A program made the translations under genes and the position numbers. From contig JAFRTK010000103.1 in assembly GCA_017427165.1 (NCBI GenBank), forward strand, positions 1 to 49,524: DNA of 49,524 bases, read 5' to 3'. Source of the stretch: Clostridia bacterium. Lineage in GTDB: Bacteria; Bacillota; Clostridia; Christensenellales; Aristaeellaceae. The stretch's first letter is position 1. Every line of letters starts with the position of its first letter. The notes under the pieces were generated by a model, which was not told where the DNA came from, ran no database searches, and was given only the letters and a program-made list of their open reading frames with translations. Of the stretch, positions 32,691 through 42,229 are shown in pieces.

Positions 32691-34833
32691 TTCCGCTCAC
32701 CTCCGCTGCCCGTGCTTTCATCTTCCGGATACGCTCCGTCACCGCCGCGGGAGGATCCACCTTCGGTGCGTCCGGATGCAGCAGCCATGTTGCTGCCCAG
32801 TGGGTTTCTGAAATGGGGAATACCGGCGGCTCCTGTTCAAAGTCGATTTCCATCGCATACCGGTTCCGTTCCGCGAACGCGTCTCCCTTCGGCGGATAAA
32901 TCATGTTCGGGGGCGTGCCGGGAATTGCTTCCAGCTTCTCCTTGGTGTCCAGGTCCGGCATGGAGGAAAGCAGGGCCCATGTATAGGGATGGGCCGGCGA
33001 ATAGAAGATCTCCTCCGAAGTCCCGTATTCCACGATTTTGCCCGCATACATCACGGCGATCCGATCCGCCATGTTGGCCACCACACCCAGGTCGTGCGTG
33101 ATGAAGATAATGGACAGGTTCCGTTTTTCCTTCAGGCTGTTGATCAGCTCCAGGATCTGCGCCTGGATCGTCACGTCCAGCGCGGTCGTCGGCTCGTCAC
33201 AGATCAGGATGTCCGGGTCCGCCGCAAGGGCGATTGCAATCACGATACGCTGCCGCATACCGCCGGAGAATTCAAAGGGATACTGGCGGTAACGGACCCG
33301 CGGCTCGGAAATACCGACTTCCTCCATCAGCTTCAGCGCTTTGTTCCGGGCGGTCCATTTATCCATCCGTGCCGCCATGCCGGCCGCTTTTTCTTCCAGA
33401 TCCCGGATCACCTGTTCCGTCTTCCGGGCTTTGTCTTCCGTTCCTTCCTCTGCGATCCGTTCCTCATAATGGTCTTTCAGGCCGGAGATCACGCGTTCCA
33501 TGTTGGAGGAAACCGTATCCATATCGATGACGGTCGGGGCCGGAACGGTCCAAGTCTTTCCCTTTGCCGCGCGCTTTTCCGCACGGGCCTTCTCCCGCAG
33601 GTACTTCTTTTCCTTGCGCCCGTTGCTGCGAAGGCCTTCCCGCCACCGGGATGTCAGGTATTTCATATTTCCGGTGAACGTGCATGCCATGCTGTCCTTG
33701 ACCAGGTCCATGGGGTCAATCGATTCATCGACGGCCCTGCATACCGGCCCCAGCTCCGGAATCAGCGCGTCCGGCCCGCCGGAAGCCAGCGTTTCCATTC
33801 CGTGCTCCAGCATTTCCAGCGCCTTCCGCCGGCGTTCCGTATATTCCGCGTCCGAACGCCGGATTCCGGTCTCCGCGCAGGCCCTGAATTCCTTCATGAA
33901 TCCGTCTTCCAGCGATTCGCTGTGTCCGGCTTCCTTCCAGGTCTTCTCCAGGTAGTCCGGCTTCTCCCGTTCCAGCGCTTTCTTCAGGCATTCCTGAATG
34001 GCCTGGACGGACGACGCTTTATCCGAGAAATCTCCATTTTTCTGGCAGGCGCGCAGGCCGCGCGTCAGCGCGTCCACATGCTCACGGATCTGTTTGAATT
34101 CTTCTTCGGGCATGACGTCCGGATGGATGGAACGGCGGGTGAATTCCTTCACCTTTTTGGCGTCAGACAGATCTTTCCAGGCATTCTTTCCGATCAGGTA
34201 AAGGATATTTTCACATTCGGTTTCCGCTTCTTCAGCGCAGCTGCGGGCCGCCTGGTACGCCTGTTCCTTCCGGACGCTCGCTTTCTCCAGTTCCTTCAGT
34301 TCCCGGATCTGCCGGCTGATCTCCGCGCTCTTTTCCGGAGCAGCTGCTTCCATCCGCTTCGACAGCTGGTCCATCCGTGCGGCAAACTCCCTGCGGGAGG
34401 ACTTCCGCCGGGCCCTGCTCTTGAGCAACATGGCTTCCGTCAGCTGTTTTCCGATCCGCATGATCGGGTTCAGGCTGGAAAGGGGGTCCTGGAAGATCAT
34501 GGCGATCTTGTCGCCGCGCAGGTGGTAGAAATCATCCTCGCCGATCTTCAGCAGGTCCATGCCGTTGTACAGGATTTCTCCCTCTTCGGTAATGGCGTTG
34601 CCGGCCTGGATGCCCAGGATGGCTTTGCTGGTAACCGATTTGCCCGAACCACTCTCGCCGACGATAGCCAGCGTTTCTCCCTTCATCAGGTCAAAATTGA
34701 TTCCGCGGACCGCCTGCACCTTGCCTGCAGAGGTACGGAAGGAAATCCGCAGATTATGAACCTGCAGTTTCTTTTCCGCCTGCGTCTTCTGTTCCGTCCG
34801 GGACGGCATAACGTTCATATTGTTCTCTGACAT
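32683..34833 (-). CDS. oppD: oligopeptide ABC importer ATPase, OppD type (system A), with very large insertion
   Basis: 716 residues against about 330-350 for ordinary OppD. Walker A GESGSGKS (59-66), Q-loop MIFQDP (Gln115), then [18 protein letters not shown]. From about residue 140 to 490 lies an insertion of roughly 330 residues rich in Lys, Glu, Arg and Ala, with helical, partly coiled-coil composition. The domain resumes with [11 protein letters not shown], signature FSGGMRQRI (522 on), Walker [11 protein letters not shown] and ITHDLGVV. The OppD C-terminal block [17 protein letters not shown] is present. All catalytic motifs remain, so it should be active. The insertion sits where the helical subdomain normally meets the permease coupling helices. 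It starts by one-base overlap with oppC (TAATG). Confidence 0.93.
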   Translation of the reverse strand: MSENNMNVMPSRTEQKTQAEKKLQVHNLRISFRTSAGKVQAVRGINFDLMKGETLAIVGESGSGKSVTSKAILGIQAGNAITEEGEILYNGMDLLKIGEDDFYHLRGDKIAMIFQDPLSSLNPIMRIGKQLTEAMLLKSRARRKSSRREFAARMDQLSKRMEAAAPEKSAEISRQIRELKELEKASVRKEQAYQAARSCAEEAETECENILYLIGKNAWKDLSDAKKVKEFTRRSIHPDVMPEEEFKQIREHVDALTRGLRACQKNGDFSDKASSVQAIQECLKKALEREKPDYLEKTWKEAGHSESLEDGFMKEFRACAETGIRRSDAEYTERRRKALEMLEHGMETLASGGPDALIPELGPVCRAVDESIDPMDLVKDSMACTFTGNMKYLTSRWREGLRSNGRKEKKYLREKARAEKRAAKGKTWTVPAPTVIDMDTVSSNMERVISGLKDHYEERIAEEGTEDKARKTEQVIRDLEEKAAGMAARMDKWTARNKALKLMEEVGISEPRVRYRQYPFEFSGGMRQRIVIAIALAADPDILICDEPTTALDVTIQAQILELINSLKEKRNLSIIFITHDLGVVANMADRIAVMYAGKIVEYGTSEEIFYSPAHPYTWALLSSMPDLDTKEKLEAIPGTPPNMIYPPKGDAFAERNRYAMEIDFEQEPPVFPISETHWAATWLLHPDAPKVDPPAAVTERIRKMKARAAEVSGNE

Positions 34834-36365
34834 TAATCAGCACCTCGCAGCGATGGATTGAAAGCGTCCCGTAGTCCGTTGCCGAACAGGTTGAATGAGA
34901 TTTCCAGCAGAGATATGAACAATGCCGGGAAGAAGATGATATAAGGATCGGTTGCCAGGTAATCCTTCCCGTTTGCCAGCATCGTACCAACCGATGTCAT
35001 CGTGGAGGACTCCAGGTTGACAATGTTCAGGTACGTCAGGGAACTCTCCGTGAAGATGACGCCGGGAATGACCAGGATGGATCCGGTAATGATCGTTCCC
35101 AGCGAATTCGGGAAGATATGCCGGAACATCAGGCGGCTGTCCCGGGCGCCCAGTGTGCGTGCGGCCAGGACATACTCCTGTCCCTTGAAGCGGTAGAACT
35201 GCATCCGGACCCGGGATGCCATCCCGATCCAGCCGGTCAGTACAAACGCAAACAGCAGCGCACCGATCACGCCGACCTTCTTTGCCAGGTGCAGCTGGAA
35301 CAGGACGGTGACGACGATGAAAGGGATTTCCGCCAGGATATCGGAAATCCGTTCCATCACCAGGTCCGTTGTGCCGCCGTAATAGCCTTCGATCGCACCG
35401 TAGATGGTTCCGATAAAGAGGTTGATTGCCGACACGCAGATCGCCAGCAGGAAGGAAAAGCGTGCACCGGCGGCAAGCCTTGTAAAGATATCCTGTCCTC
35501 GGGCGTTCGTCCCGAAAACAAAACCCGGTTCAAATCCGTAACGGTACTGGAAATAGGTATACTTGTTGATCCGGGTGACATAGCTCTTGGCCGTACTGGT
35601 TCCTGCGACCCGGGCATAGGCCATCGGGTGTTCGGGATCGTTGTCCGCGGCAATCCGCAGGCTGTGGTAGGCTGTATCCTCCGGAGTGGTGGTCCGGTAG
35701 ATGCTCTTGAGGTTTCCCTCCTTGTCCAGCTTGGGCTGGCCCTTCTTGTCCACTTCGTACCAGATATTGGCGTCGGTCTGCTTGGCGTCCTTGATGGCAG
35801 GATAAATCACCTGAATCCCGTGCTCATCCTGCCATTTCTGGATATCTTCAAACTGATCCCCGGTCAGGGTCAGGTACAGCATGCCCATGGATGTATAGTT
35901 GTCGACCCGGAGATCGTAGAATGTGGATTTTCCGCTGGCCGTCGGGTCCTTGTAATCGGCGCGGTAGGTTGCCCGGATTGTTTCCAGGCCGGTTTCTTCC
36001 GCGATCGCCCGGTAATAATGGTATTTCCCGCTGTTTACCGTCACGTCGCTGCATCCGTCGATGCCCAGGAACGGAATCTTCGGGGGCAGCTTTGTGTAAT
36101 TCAGGTACATGGTATCCGTCAGGGCCCGCGAATAGGGCGTTTCGCAGAAGATCGGGATAAGGATGGCATACAGCACCAGAAGAAGGATAATCCAGGCAGC
36201 AGCCACGGATCCCTTGTTCTTCCGGAACCTGTTCATGGCGTCACGGAAATAGCCAACCGGTTTGGTTTCCAGTTTTTTGTCATGTGTCCTGCCTTCCATG
36301 GGTACAAAACGGAATTTATCCTTCGGTACCTCGAAGGCGGCGGTATTCATCATCTTCTCACTCAT
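34833..36365 (-). CDS. oppC: oligopeptide ABC importer permease, OppC type (system A), with extracellular insertion
   Basis: 510 residues against about 300. TM1 lies near 54-74. About 190 extra residues (75-284) follow before FGTNARGQDIFTRLAAGARFS, which corresponds to the usual GTD-x-x-G-R-D block. That region is predicted outside the membrane and contains alternating beta and charged stretches. The normal five-helix permease core then follows, with the coupling region EYVLAARTLGARDSRLMFRHIFPNSLGTII. The start overlaps oppB by four bases (ATGA). Such a loop could form a docking domain for the binding protein. Confidence 0.92.
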   Translation of the reverse strand: MSEKMMNTAAFEVPKDKFRFVPMEGRTHDKKLETKPVGYFRDAMNRFRKNKGSVAAAWIILLLVLYAILIPIFCETPYSRALTDTMYLNYTKLPPKIPFLGIDGCSDVTVNSGKYHYYRAIAEETGLETIRATYRADYKDPTASGKSTFYDLRVDNYTSMGMLYLTLTGDQFEDIQKWQDEHGIQVIYPAIKDAKQTDANIWYEVDKKGQPKLDKEGNLKSIYRTTTPEDTAYHSLRIAADNDPEHPMAYARVAGTSTAKSYVTRINKYTYFQYRYGFEPGFVFGTNARGQDIFTRLAAGARFSFLLAICVSAINLFIGTIYGAIEGYYGGTTDLVMERISDILAEIPFIVVTVLFQLHLAKKVGVIGALLFAFVLTGWIGMASRVRMQFYRFKGQEYVLAARTLGARDSRLMFRHIFPNSLGTIITGSILVIPGVIFTESSLTYLNIVNLESSTMTSVGTMLANGKDYLATDPYIIFFPALFISLLEISFNLFGNGLRDAFNPSLRGAD

Positions 36366-37324
36366 ACTTTTCTGCTCCCCATTCTGATCCTCGGGTCAAT
36401 GAACCCGTAGCTGATATCCACAATAATACCGGACACAAGCCCGATAAGCGTATAGAACGCGGAAAGCAGCAGGAAGAAGTTATAGTCAGGCGTCGCGGAT
36501 GAAACGGAAGCGACATACAGCGGGCCGACGCCCGGAATCCCGAAAATCTGCTCAATGATCAGTGATCCGCCCATGATCCCGATGAACTCACCCAGGATCA
36601 TCGGGAAAATCGGAACCATGGCGTTCCGAAGGGCATGGCGCACTGTCGTCTGCGCCCGTGTCAGGCCTTTCGTCCGGGCCAGCAGCAGGTAATCGCTGGT
36701 CAGGACTTCTGTCAGTTCCGCCCGGGTATACCGTGTCAGCTGTGCCACGGTTCCGAACCCGAGCGACATCACCGCCGGAACGATACTGACAAATGTGGAC
36801 CATGAAAAATAATCATATCCGGCATTCATCTGGAACGGGAACCATTTCAGTTTGAAGCACAGGAAATACTGCACCAGGAATGCGTATACATAGCTGGGCG
36901 TGGATACAAAAATCACGACCAGCGTTGAAATCAGCTGATCCTGCCATTTGTTTTTCTTCAGCGCCGCGTAAATGCCCAGCAGCAGGCCCAGGGGCACTGA
37001 TATCAGCATGGTATAGGCGTTCACAATCACCGTGGCGGGCATCTTTTCGATAAACTTCCCCCAGACGTCCTGCCCCAGGTACAAAACCTCACTGACACCC
37101 CAGTCCTGTCCGATCAGCGACCTCTGGAGAAAGATCACATACTGCTCAAGCAGCGGTTTGTTGTATCCCAGTGCCTCCCGCCGCATCTCAATCAGCTGCA
37201 TATCTTTGCCGAACTGCTTGGCCGGTTTGTTGGGCAGCAGTTTGACCAGGATAAAGCACATGGAGATGATGATCAGAAAGGTAAACAGCATCAGCACAAT
37301 TCTTTTGAGAACATATTTTCCCAC
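36362..37324 (-). CDS. oppB: oligopeptide ABC importer permease, OppB type (system A)
   Basis: 320 residues, GTG start behind AAGGGG. Standard architecture: TM1, a short extracellular part with LLEQYVIFLQRSLIGQDWGVS, then five helices. The coupling motif is VLTSDYLLLARTKGLTRAQTTVRHALRNAMVPI, and it ends YGFIDPRIRMG. No insertion, unlike the OppB of system B. It is first permease gene after a structured 250-base gap from the binding protein gene. Confidence 0.93.
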   Translation of the reverse strand: MGKYVLKRIVLMLFTFLIIISMCFILVKLLPNKPAKQFGKDMQLIEMRREALGYNKPLLEQYVIFLQRSLIGQDWGVSEVLYLGQDVWGKFIEKMPATVIVNAYTMLISVPLGLLLGIYAALKKNKWQDQLISTLVVIFVSTPSYVYAFLVQYFLCFKLKWFPFQMNAGYDYFSWSTFVSIVPAVMSLGFGTVAQLTRYTRAELTEVLTSDYLLLARTKGLTRAQTTVRHALRNAMVPIFPMILGEFIGIMGGSLIIEQIFGIPGVGPLYVASVSSATPDYNFFLLLSAFYTLIGLVSGIIVDISYGFIDPRIRMGSRKV

Positions 37325-37362
37325 GCTTCAAACCCCTTTTTCCTTGCGGTTCATTTCTTTTC

Positions 37363-37550
37363 CTGCCCGTGCAGGGATGGTTCCATGAACAGTGAAGCAT
37401 ACAACGTTCACCGCGTTGCATGCTTCGCTGTTCATGCAGGGATTGTTTCACAAAACGGAAATACCATCTCCGGCAGCCGGAAACCCGGTTGCCGGAGATG
37501 GCCCTGTTCTGGTATCCAGAACCGGCGGAGGGCCTTTCGGCCCTGCCGCC
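37363..37550 (-). promoter_or_regulatory. array of five hairpins between binding protein A and oppB
   Basis: In order: 37363-37367 with 37372-37376 (5 bp); 37385-37406 with 37414-37435 (22 bp, two mismatches); 37464-37480 with 37485-37501 (17 bp, one mismatch); 37506-37512 with 37516-37522 (7 bp); 37524-37534 with 37539-37550 (11 bp with a bulge). None has a good T-run on the minus strand. They probably act as processing or stabilising elements that raise the binding protein level over the permeases. Confidence 0.75.
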
Positions 37551-37574
37551 TTTCATTCTTCCGTCCCGTGAATC

Positions 37575-39947
37575 TTACTTATAGTTCAGGGTGCCGCCCT
37601 GTTCAGCAACAAACGCATCCCAGGCAGCATCATCATAGTTGTAGGTCATGTACTTGACGCCGCCGCGGCTCAGCGGGAATACTTCATCCTCGATGTAGTA
37701 TTCGATCTTCATGCCCTTCAGCTTGGCGGAAGCATCGCCCATCAGCGGGATGAAGTCATAGTTCTGCAGGATGATGTTTTCGAGCTCGCCCAGGACCAGG
37801 ATCCGGGTTTCCGCATTCGCGGTCACATCCAGTTCCACGTCTTCGCCCGCAGCGTTCTTGGCTGTGATCACATTGTTGGTGATGCTCAGGTACCAGGTCC
37901 AGACGTCCGTCGTGTACGCTTCGCCGTCGATCGTCACCGTCATCTGGGTTTCGGCGGGTTTCCAGGCGGGGTCATACTGATAGTTGGAGGAGACGTAAGC
38001 TTCGATCAGGCCGAAGGGATCGAAGGTGCTGCCGGTCCAGCCGACGCCGAAGAGCATATCCACCTGGTTGTTGCGCAGCGCATCGGCGAAGCCGTTGCCC
38101 AGGGTGGAGTCACGGTCAAACTTCAGCTTGCCTTCCAGCTTGGTGCCCTTGACTGCTTCGGTGTAATTGTTGACGATGAAGTCATAGCCGCTGTTGTAGA
38201 AAGCGGAAGTCGCGTTGGGCGTACCGACCATGATCAGGACGGTATCCGCATCGGTCATCAGGCCGGCTTCAATCGCCTGATCATAGGCCTTGTCGAAATA
38301 CTCGCGGGCCATCTCCAGGTTGTAGCCGGTGATGGAATCGATCGCGTCGTCCACGGTCGCATACAGCTTGCCTTCGCCGATTTCGTCCGCCAGACCCCAG
38401 AAGTCAACGACAACCTGCTTGGCGGTATCCGTGGTGCGGTAGAACAGGCCTTCTTCAGGATCCGCAACAATCTGGCTGCCGTAGAGGGCGAACGCCGGGA
38501 AGCTTGTCGGATCAGCCGCCAGCACGAACTCGGAACGGTTCATGGCCAGGGACATGGCGATACGGAAATCCTTGATCGTCAGGATCGTCTTGTTGATGTT
38601 CGCTCCGGCAGCTTCCTGCGCGGTCTTCAGCGCTGCCAGATCGGGGTTGAACGCCATCGCGAATACGGAGTCGCCCTCATCATAATAGGTGTAGTCGGAG
38701 GACGCGTATTCCTTGATGTAATCCTTGTTCAGGCCGTTGACGTCCAGCTTGCCGTTCAGGAACATTTCCATCCGGGTGGCGGGTTCCTGTACGTAGGAAA
38801 CATTGATCACGTCGGTCTGATACAGTCCTTCGAATTCCGGCAGGCTGTATCCGAACCATTTATCATTGCGGACCAGGTTGTATTCCTTGTCGCTCTGGAA
38901 GGAACCCAGCTTGTAGGGACCCCAGGACATCGTGGTTTCCTGGGAGGTGCAGTAGTTGTTGGTGTACACGCCGTCTTTCTCGGTCGCGCACTCATTATAC
39001 TTTGCTTCGTTGACCAGCCAGTTCGGAATACCGTAGTAGAGGTAAAAGCCTTCCAGGGGCTTGGCCAGGATCAGCACCAGTTCCTTGTCGCTGAGGGCCT
39101 TGACGCCAACCTTTTCAAACGGGAATCCGTCTTCATAGGCCTGGAAGTTCAGGAAAAGCTCATCCTCGGTCCACTCAACCAGCTGTTCGGGGCCAGCCCA
39201 TGTCGCATAGGCCGCGCCCTCACCGGTGGTGTAGAATTCATACAGTTCGCCGACGGTCAGGGGCGTTTCGACAACTTCGTTTTCCGCCGCGCCGGTCCAG
39301 GCTTTCGTCTCGAAATCGTATGTATCGCCGAAAGAATTGGCCCAGTTGATCCAGCCCTTTTCATCCTTGAAGGCGTCGATCAGTTCTTCAGTGGTCGCAA
39401 ATCCCTTGCTGGCCTTTACCTTGCCGTAGGAAGTGGGCTCAGTCAGGCCCTGCTTCAGATAGGCTTCGGCGTTCTCCACAACCAGGTTGCCGGAATAGAG
39501 GCCGTCCGCGCGGTGGTTCTGCGCTTTCGGATCCAGCAGGTACTGGGCGGAAGTCACGAAATCCGGAGCCGTGATGGGAGTGCCGTCTTCCCAGGCAAGG
39601 CCGTCCCGCAGGACGAATTTCCATGCGCGGGCGGTTTCGCCTTCCGCGATTCCCCATTCTTCACCGACATAGTCGGCGGAGACGTCGGTCGGGAAGTCTT
39701 CAACAGCCAGGGGCTTCAGGACGTAGCCGTCTTTGTCTTCGTTGAAATCGAATTCATAGAAAGCGGAGTACAGCCAGTCGGTAAGGCTGCTGTCAGTCGC
39801 CGTCTGCTGCTGGAAAGGGCTCCAGTTGGTCGGGAATTCCGCCGCAGCCGTACGGTACGTATAGGTCGGCGCGGTTTCTTCCGCAAACGCGGCGGTCAGG
39901 CTGGCCATCATGCAGAGAGCCAGTACCAGTGCTAAAAGTTTCCTCAT
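37575..39947 (-). CDS. oligopeptide-binding protein (SBP family 5) of system A
   Basis: 790 residues from the ATG at 39947 (AGGAGGGG upstream); larger than the usual 520-600. The signal peptide ends AAFA-E. The only nearby Cys (ALCMM) does not fit a lipobox, so type I cleavage and no lipid anchor is predicted. SBP5 features: an N-terminal strand YRTAAAEFPTNWSPF, KFVLRDGLAWEDGTPITAPDFV, then LVRNDKWFGY in the middle, FRIAMSLAMNRSEFV, and a final segment RILVLGELENIILQNYDFIPLMGD in normal order. Extra stretches lie near residues 130-245 and near the C-terminus. It captures extracellular peptides for OppBCDF encoded downstream. Confidence 0.92.
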   Translation of the reverse strand: MRKLLALVLALCMMASLTAAFAEETAPTYTYRTAAAEFPTNWSPFQQQTATDSSLTDWLYSAFYEFDFNEDKDGYVLKPLAVEDFPTDVSADYVGEEWGIAEGETARAWKFVLRDGLAWEDGTPITAPDFVTSAQYLLDPKAQNHRADGLYSGNLVVENAEAYLKQGLTEPTSYGKVKASKGFATTEELIDAFKDEKGWINWANSFGDTYDFETKAWTGAAENEVVETPLTVGELYEFYTTGEGAAYATWAGPEQLVEWTEDELFLNFQAYEDGFPFEKVGVKALSDKELVLILAKPLEGFYLYYGIPNWLVNEAKYNECATEKDGVYTNNYCTSQETTMSWGPYKLGSFQSDKEYNLVRNDKWFGYSLPEFEGLYQTDVINVSYVQEPATRMEMFLNGKLDVNGLNKDYIKEYASSDYTYYDEGDSVFAMAFNPDLAALKTAQEAAGANINKTILTIKDFRIAMSLAMNRSEFVLAADPTSFPAFALYGSQIVADPEEGLFYRTTDTAKQVVVDFWGLADEIGEGKLYATVDDAIDSITGYNLEMAREYFDKAYDQAIEAGLMTDADTVLIMVGTPNATSAFYNSGYDFIVNNYTEAVKGTKLEGKLKFDRDSTLGNGFADALRNNQVDMLFGVGWTGSTFDPFGLIEAYVSSNYQYDPAWKPAETQMTVTIDGEAYTTDVWTWYLSITNNVITAKNAAGEDVELDVTANAETRILVLGELENIILQNYDFIPLMGDASAKLKGMKIEYYIEDEVFPLSRGGVKYMTYNYDDAAWDAFVAEQGGTLNYK

Positions 39948-40075
39948 TAAGTGTCCCCTCCTGTATTGTTTTATTTTTCTGGGCATCTGCCCGAAAAAAC
40001 GAAATCAGAACAAGCCGGATTGGATTGCCCGAATGGTTGCTATTGATGATCTGTCCCTGTAAGAAGTACGGTTTG

Positions 40076-40104
40076 ATCATAGCATATTCCGGAGTGATAT
40101 GCAA
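40076..40104 (-). promoter_or_regulatory. promoter of opp operon A
   Basis: Minus strand: TTGCAT (40104-40099), 17-base spacer, TATGAT (40081-40076), leaving a leader of about 120 bases. Confidence 0.8.
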
Positions 40105-40141
40105 TTCTTTTTGCCTGTCCGCCGGTGCAAAAGCGATGCCT

Positions 40142-41278
40142 TCACCTGGAAGGAACCGCATCCTGCGGGCTGTCCGCCCCGGTCCAGACGCACTGGATAT
40201 CATCCGGAATATCTACCGTTCCGGGATCCTCCGCGCAGTTCAGCCGGATCATCTCCCAGGCCAGGTCAGCCGCCCGGGCCGGTCCGGCCATCACGGCCTG
40301 GTCCACCGCATCCCGGAATCCGCCGGTCCGCGCGTCAAACCAGTAATGGCGCTTCAGCCCGTTCACCGTATAGGCGCCGTATCCGTCGCTGCGCAGTTCC
40401 CCGGCCGCAAACCGGATGGAGGCCGCCGGGCCGGCGGCACTCAGTGCGGCCGCTGCTTCCCCGTCCTTCATCACGGATACAGTCAGCGTTTCCTTTGTGC
40501 GGGCCGTCAGTGCCAGCCCGCTCTTTGAAAACAGCACAAAATCCGGATAGCCGGCCGCTTTCATATCTTCCGCAACCAGGTCCATCAGGTACGCGTCCCG
40601 CAGCAGGTTCAGGTCCAGCACCGGGGCGGAAATTTCCAGTTCCTCCGCCAGGCGCCGGTATTCTTCCGGTACCGTCAGGCAGGCCGTCATTCCGCCTTCC
40701 CCTTCGCTGAGTGTGAGCCGTATTCCGTTCTCCGGCCGGACCGCCCCGGCAATCCGGGCAATCCGCTCCGCTTCCTCCGGTGAATTGGCCGGGTCCGCGT
40801 TCTGCGGTTCATCCAGGTAGAGCAGCCGTTCCCACTCATCATACAGTGCACCGGCAAATACGGAGTATCCTTCATCCGCGCCGGTTTTTTCCAGCGCGTC
40901 GCGCAGCACACCGGCCAGCCGGTCCGGGATCAGGATTTCCTCTCCCGGATGCCGGTTCAGGGCCGCGATATTCTCCGTTTCCGCATACACTTCTGCGCTG
41001 TCCAGTTGGATAAAGTTCCGGTACAGGCTGTCGGAATAGATCCGCTGGACGGTATTCGACAGCGTCCGGATATCCGCGGCGTTTCCTTCTGCCCAGTAAA
41101 TCATGGAGATGCCGGTCCGGTACAGCACGTCCGCGTGCGTATTTTCATAAACAATCGTCTGGTATCCGCTCTCCCGGTGTCCCAGCTTCATGGCCCATGT
41201 TGTAAAGGACCCGACTGCGACCAGGATCGCCAGGATGAACAGGACCAGCCGGATTCGGTTTTTCCTGTCACGAAGCAT
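40142..41278 (-). CDS. membrane-anchored protein with a divergent ApbE-like domain, last gene of opp operon B
   Basis: 378 residues, ATG three bases after the oppF stop with GAGGAA upstream. One N-terminal helix (about 10-30) would anchor an extracytoplasmic domain. Parts of that domain follow the ApbE (flavin transferase) order: ALYDEWERLLYL, an EEAERIARI block, LDLNLLRDAYLMDLVAEDMKAAGY, and HYWFDARTGGF followed by GPARAADLAWEMIRL, which resembles the H-x-I-L-D-P-x-T-G and A-D-A-L-A-T-A-L elements. The match is loose and the usual flavin-binding Gly motif is not evident, so it may be inactive or belong to another family. Its operon position suggests a transporter-linked role. Confidence 0.6.
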   Translation of the reverse strand: MLRDRKNRIRLVLFILAILVAVGSFTTWAMKLGHRESGYQTIVYENTHADVLYRTGISMIYWAEGNAADIRTLSNTVQRIYSDSLYRNFIQLDSAEVYAETENIAALNRHPGEEILIPDRLAGVLRDALEKTGADEGYSVFAGALYDEWERLLYLDEPQNADPANSPEEAERIARIAGAVRPENGIRLTLSEGEGGMTACLTVPEEYRRLAEELEISAPVLDLNLLRDAYLMDLVAEDMKAAGYPDFVLFSKSGLALTARTKETLTVSVMKDGEAAAALSAAGPAASIRFAAGELRSDGYGAYTVNGLKRHYWFDARTGGFRDAVDQAVMAGPARAADLAWEMIRLNCAEDPGTVDIPDDIQCVWTGADSPQDAVPSR

Positions 41279-41281
41279 GCG

Positions 41282-42226
41282 TTATTCCTCGCCGAAGCGC
41301 TTTCTCCTTGCCCCGTTGATTTCCTCCGGTGTGCCGTACAGCCAGTGGCCGTTTCCCAGGTCCTGCAGGCTCGGATGATCGCTCTCGCCGTATTCCTTGG
41401 GTTCATAGACGAAGAGCTTCTTCTTCTTTTCCAGGATCGGATCCGGAATCGGAATTGCGCTCATCAGGGAACGGGTATACGGATGCAGCGGATACTGGAA
41501 CAGTTCCTCTGTCTCGGCCACTTCCATAATCCGGCCCTTGTAGATCACCACGATGCGGTCGGAAATAAACCGGACGATCGACAGGTCATGCGCAATGAAC
41601 AGATAGGTCAGCCCGCGCTCCTGCTGGAATTTCTTCAGCAGGTTCAGCACCTGGGCCCGGATGGAAACGTCCAGCGCGGAGATCGGCTCGTCCGCCACGA
41701 TCAGCTCCGGTTCCATGACGATGGACCGGGCCAGGCCAACGCGCTGCCGCTGTCCGCCGGAAAACTCATGGGGATACCGCGTCAGGTGCTCCGGCAGGAG
41801 GCCGACGTCGTTGATGGCCTTTTCCACCTTTTCCATCCGTTCCCGGTCGCTGTCGAACAGGTGGAAATTATACAGGCCTTCCGAAATGATATATTCAATG
41901 GTTGCCCGCTCATTCAGGGATGCCGCGGGATCCTGGAATACCATCTGGATCTTCCGGATGACCTCCCGGTCCTTCGCGCGGGGCAGCTTGCCGGAAATCT
42001 TCTCTCCCTTGAAGTAGATCGCGCCGTTCGTGCAGGGATTGATCCGCACGATGGCCCGGCCGATGGTGGTTTTGCCGCTGCCGGACTCGCCTACCAGGGA
42101 CAGGGTCTCTCCCTTGTAGATATCAAAGCTGACATCAGACACGGCCTTGAAGCTGTTCTTCCCCTGCTTGAAGACTACGTCCAGGTTCTGGACGGAAAGC
42201 AGGACTTCCTTGTTCTGATTGTCCAT
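41282..42226 (-). CDS. oppF: oligopeptide ABC importer ATPase, OppF type (system B)
   Basis: 314 residues, normal length, ATG behind AAGGAGAG. Walker [11 protein letters not shown]-loop MVFQDP, signature [12 protein letters not shown], Walker [13 protein letters not shown], switch AHDLSI, and the C-terminal [18 protein letters not shown]. This copy has no insertion, unlike its system A counterpart, which confirms that the extra segment there is an addition. It is separated by three bases from oppD. Confidence 0.94.
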   Translation of the reverse strand: MDNQNKEVLLSVQNLDVVFKQGKNSFKAVSDVSFDIYKGETLSLVGESGSGKTTIGRAIVRINPCTNGAIYFKGEKISGKLPRAKDREVIRKIQMVFQDPAASLNERATIEYIISEGLYNFHLFDSDRERMEKVEKAINDVGLLPEHLTRYPHEFSGGQRQRVGLARSIVMEPELIVADEPISALDVSIRAQVLNLLKKFQQERGLTYLFIAHDLSIVRFISDRIVVIYKGRIMEVAETEELFQYPLHPYTRSLMSAIPIPDPILEKKKKLFVYEPKEYGESDHPSLQDLGNGHWLYGTPEEINGARRKRFGEE

Positions 42227-42229
42227 GCC

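Noticed and set aside
33360-34413. Possible fusion of two genes or frameshift inside OppD of system A
   Set aside because: The frame is continuous, the ATPase motifs appear once each in the right order, and the extra segment has no start site of its own.
32989-34830. 613-codon open frame on the plus strand opposite the OppD insertion
   Set aside because: Considered because the OppD insertion is unusual. The minus strand reading is in frame with intact ATPase motifs on both sides and the plus strand product is shadow-like.
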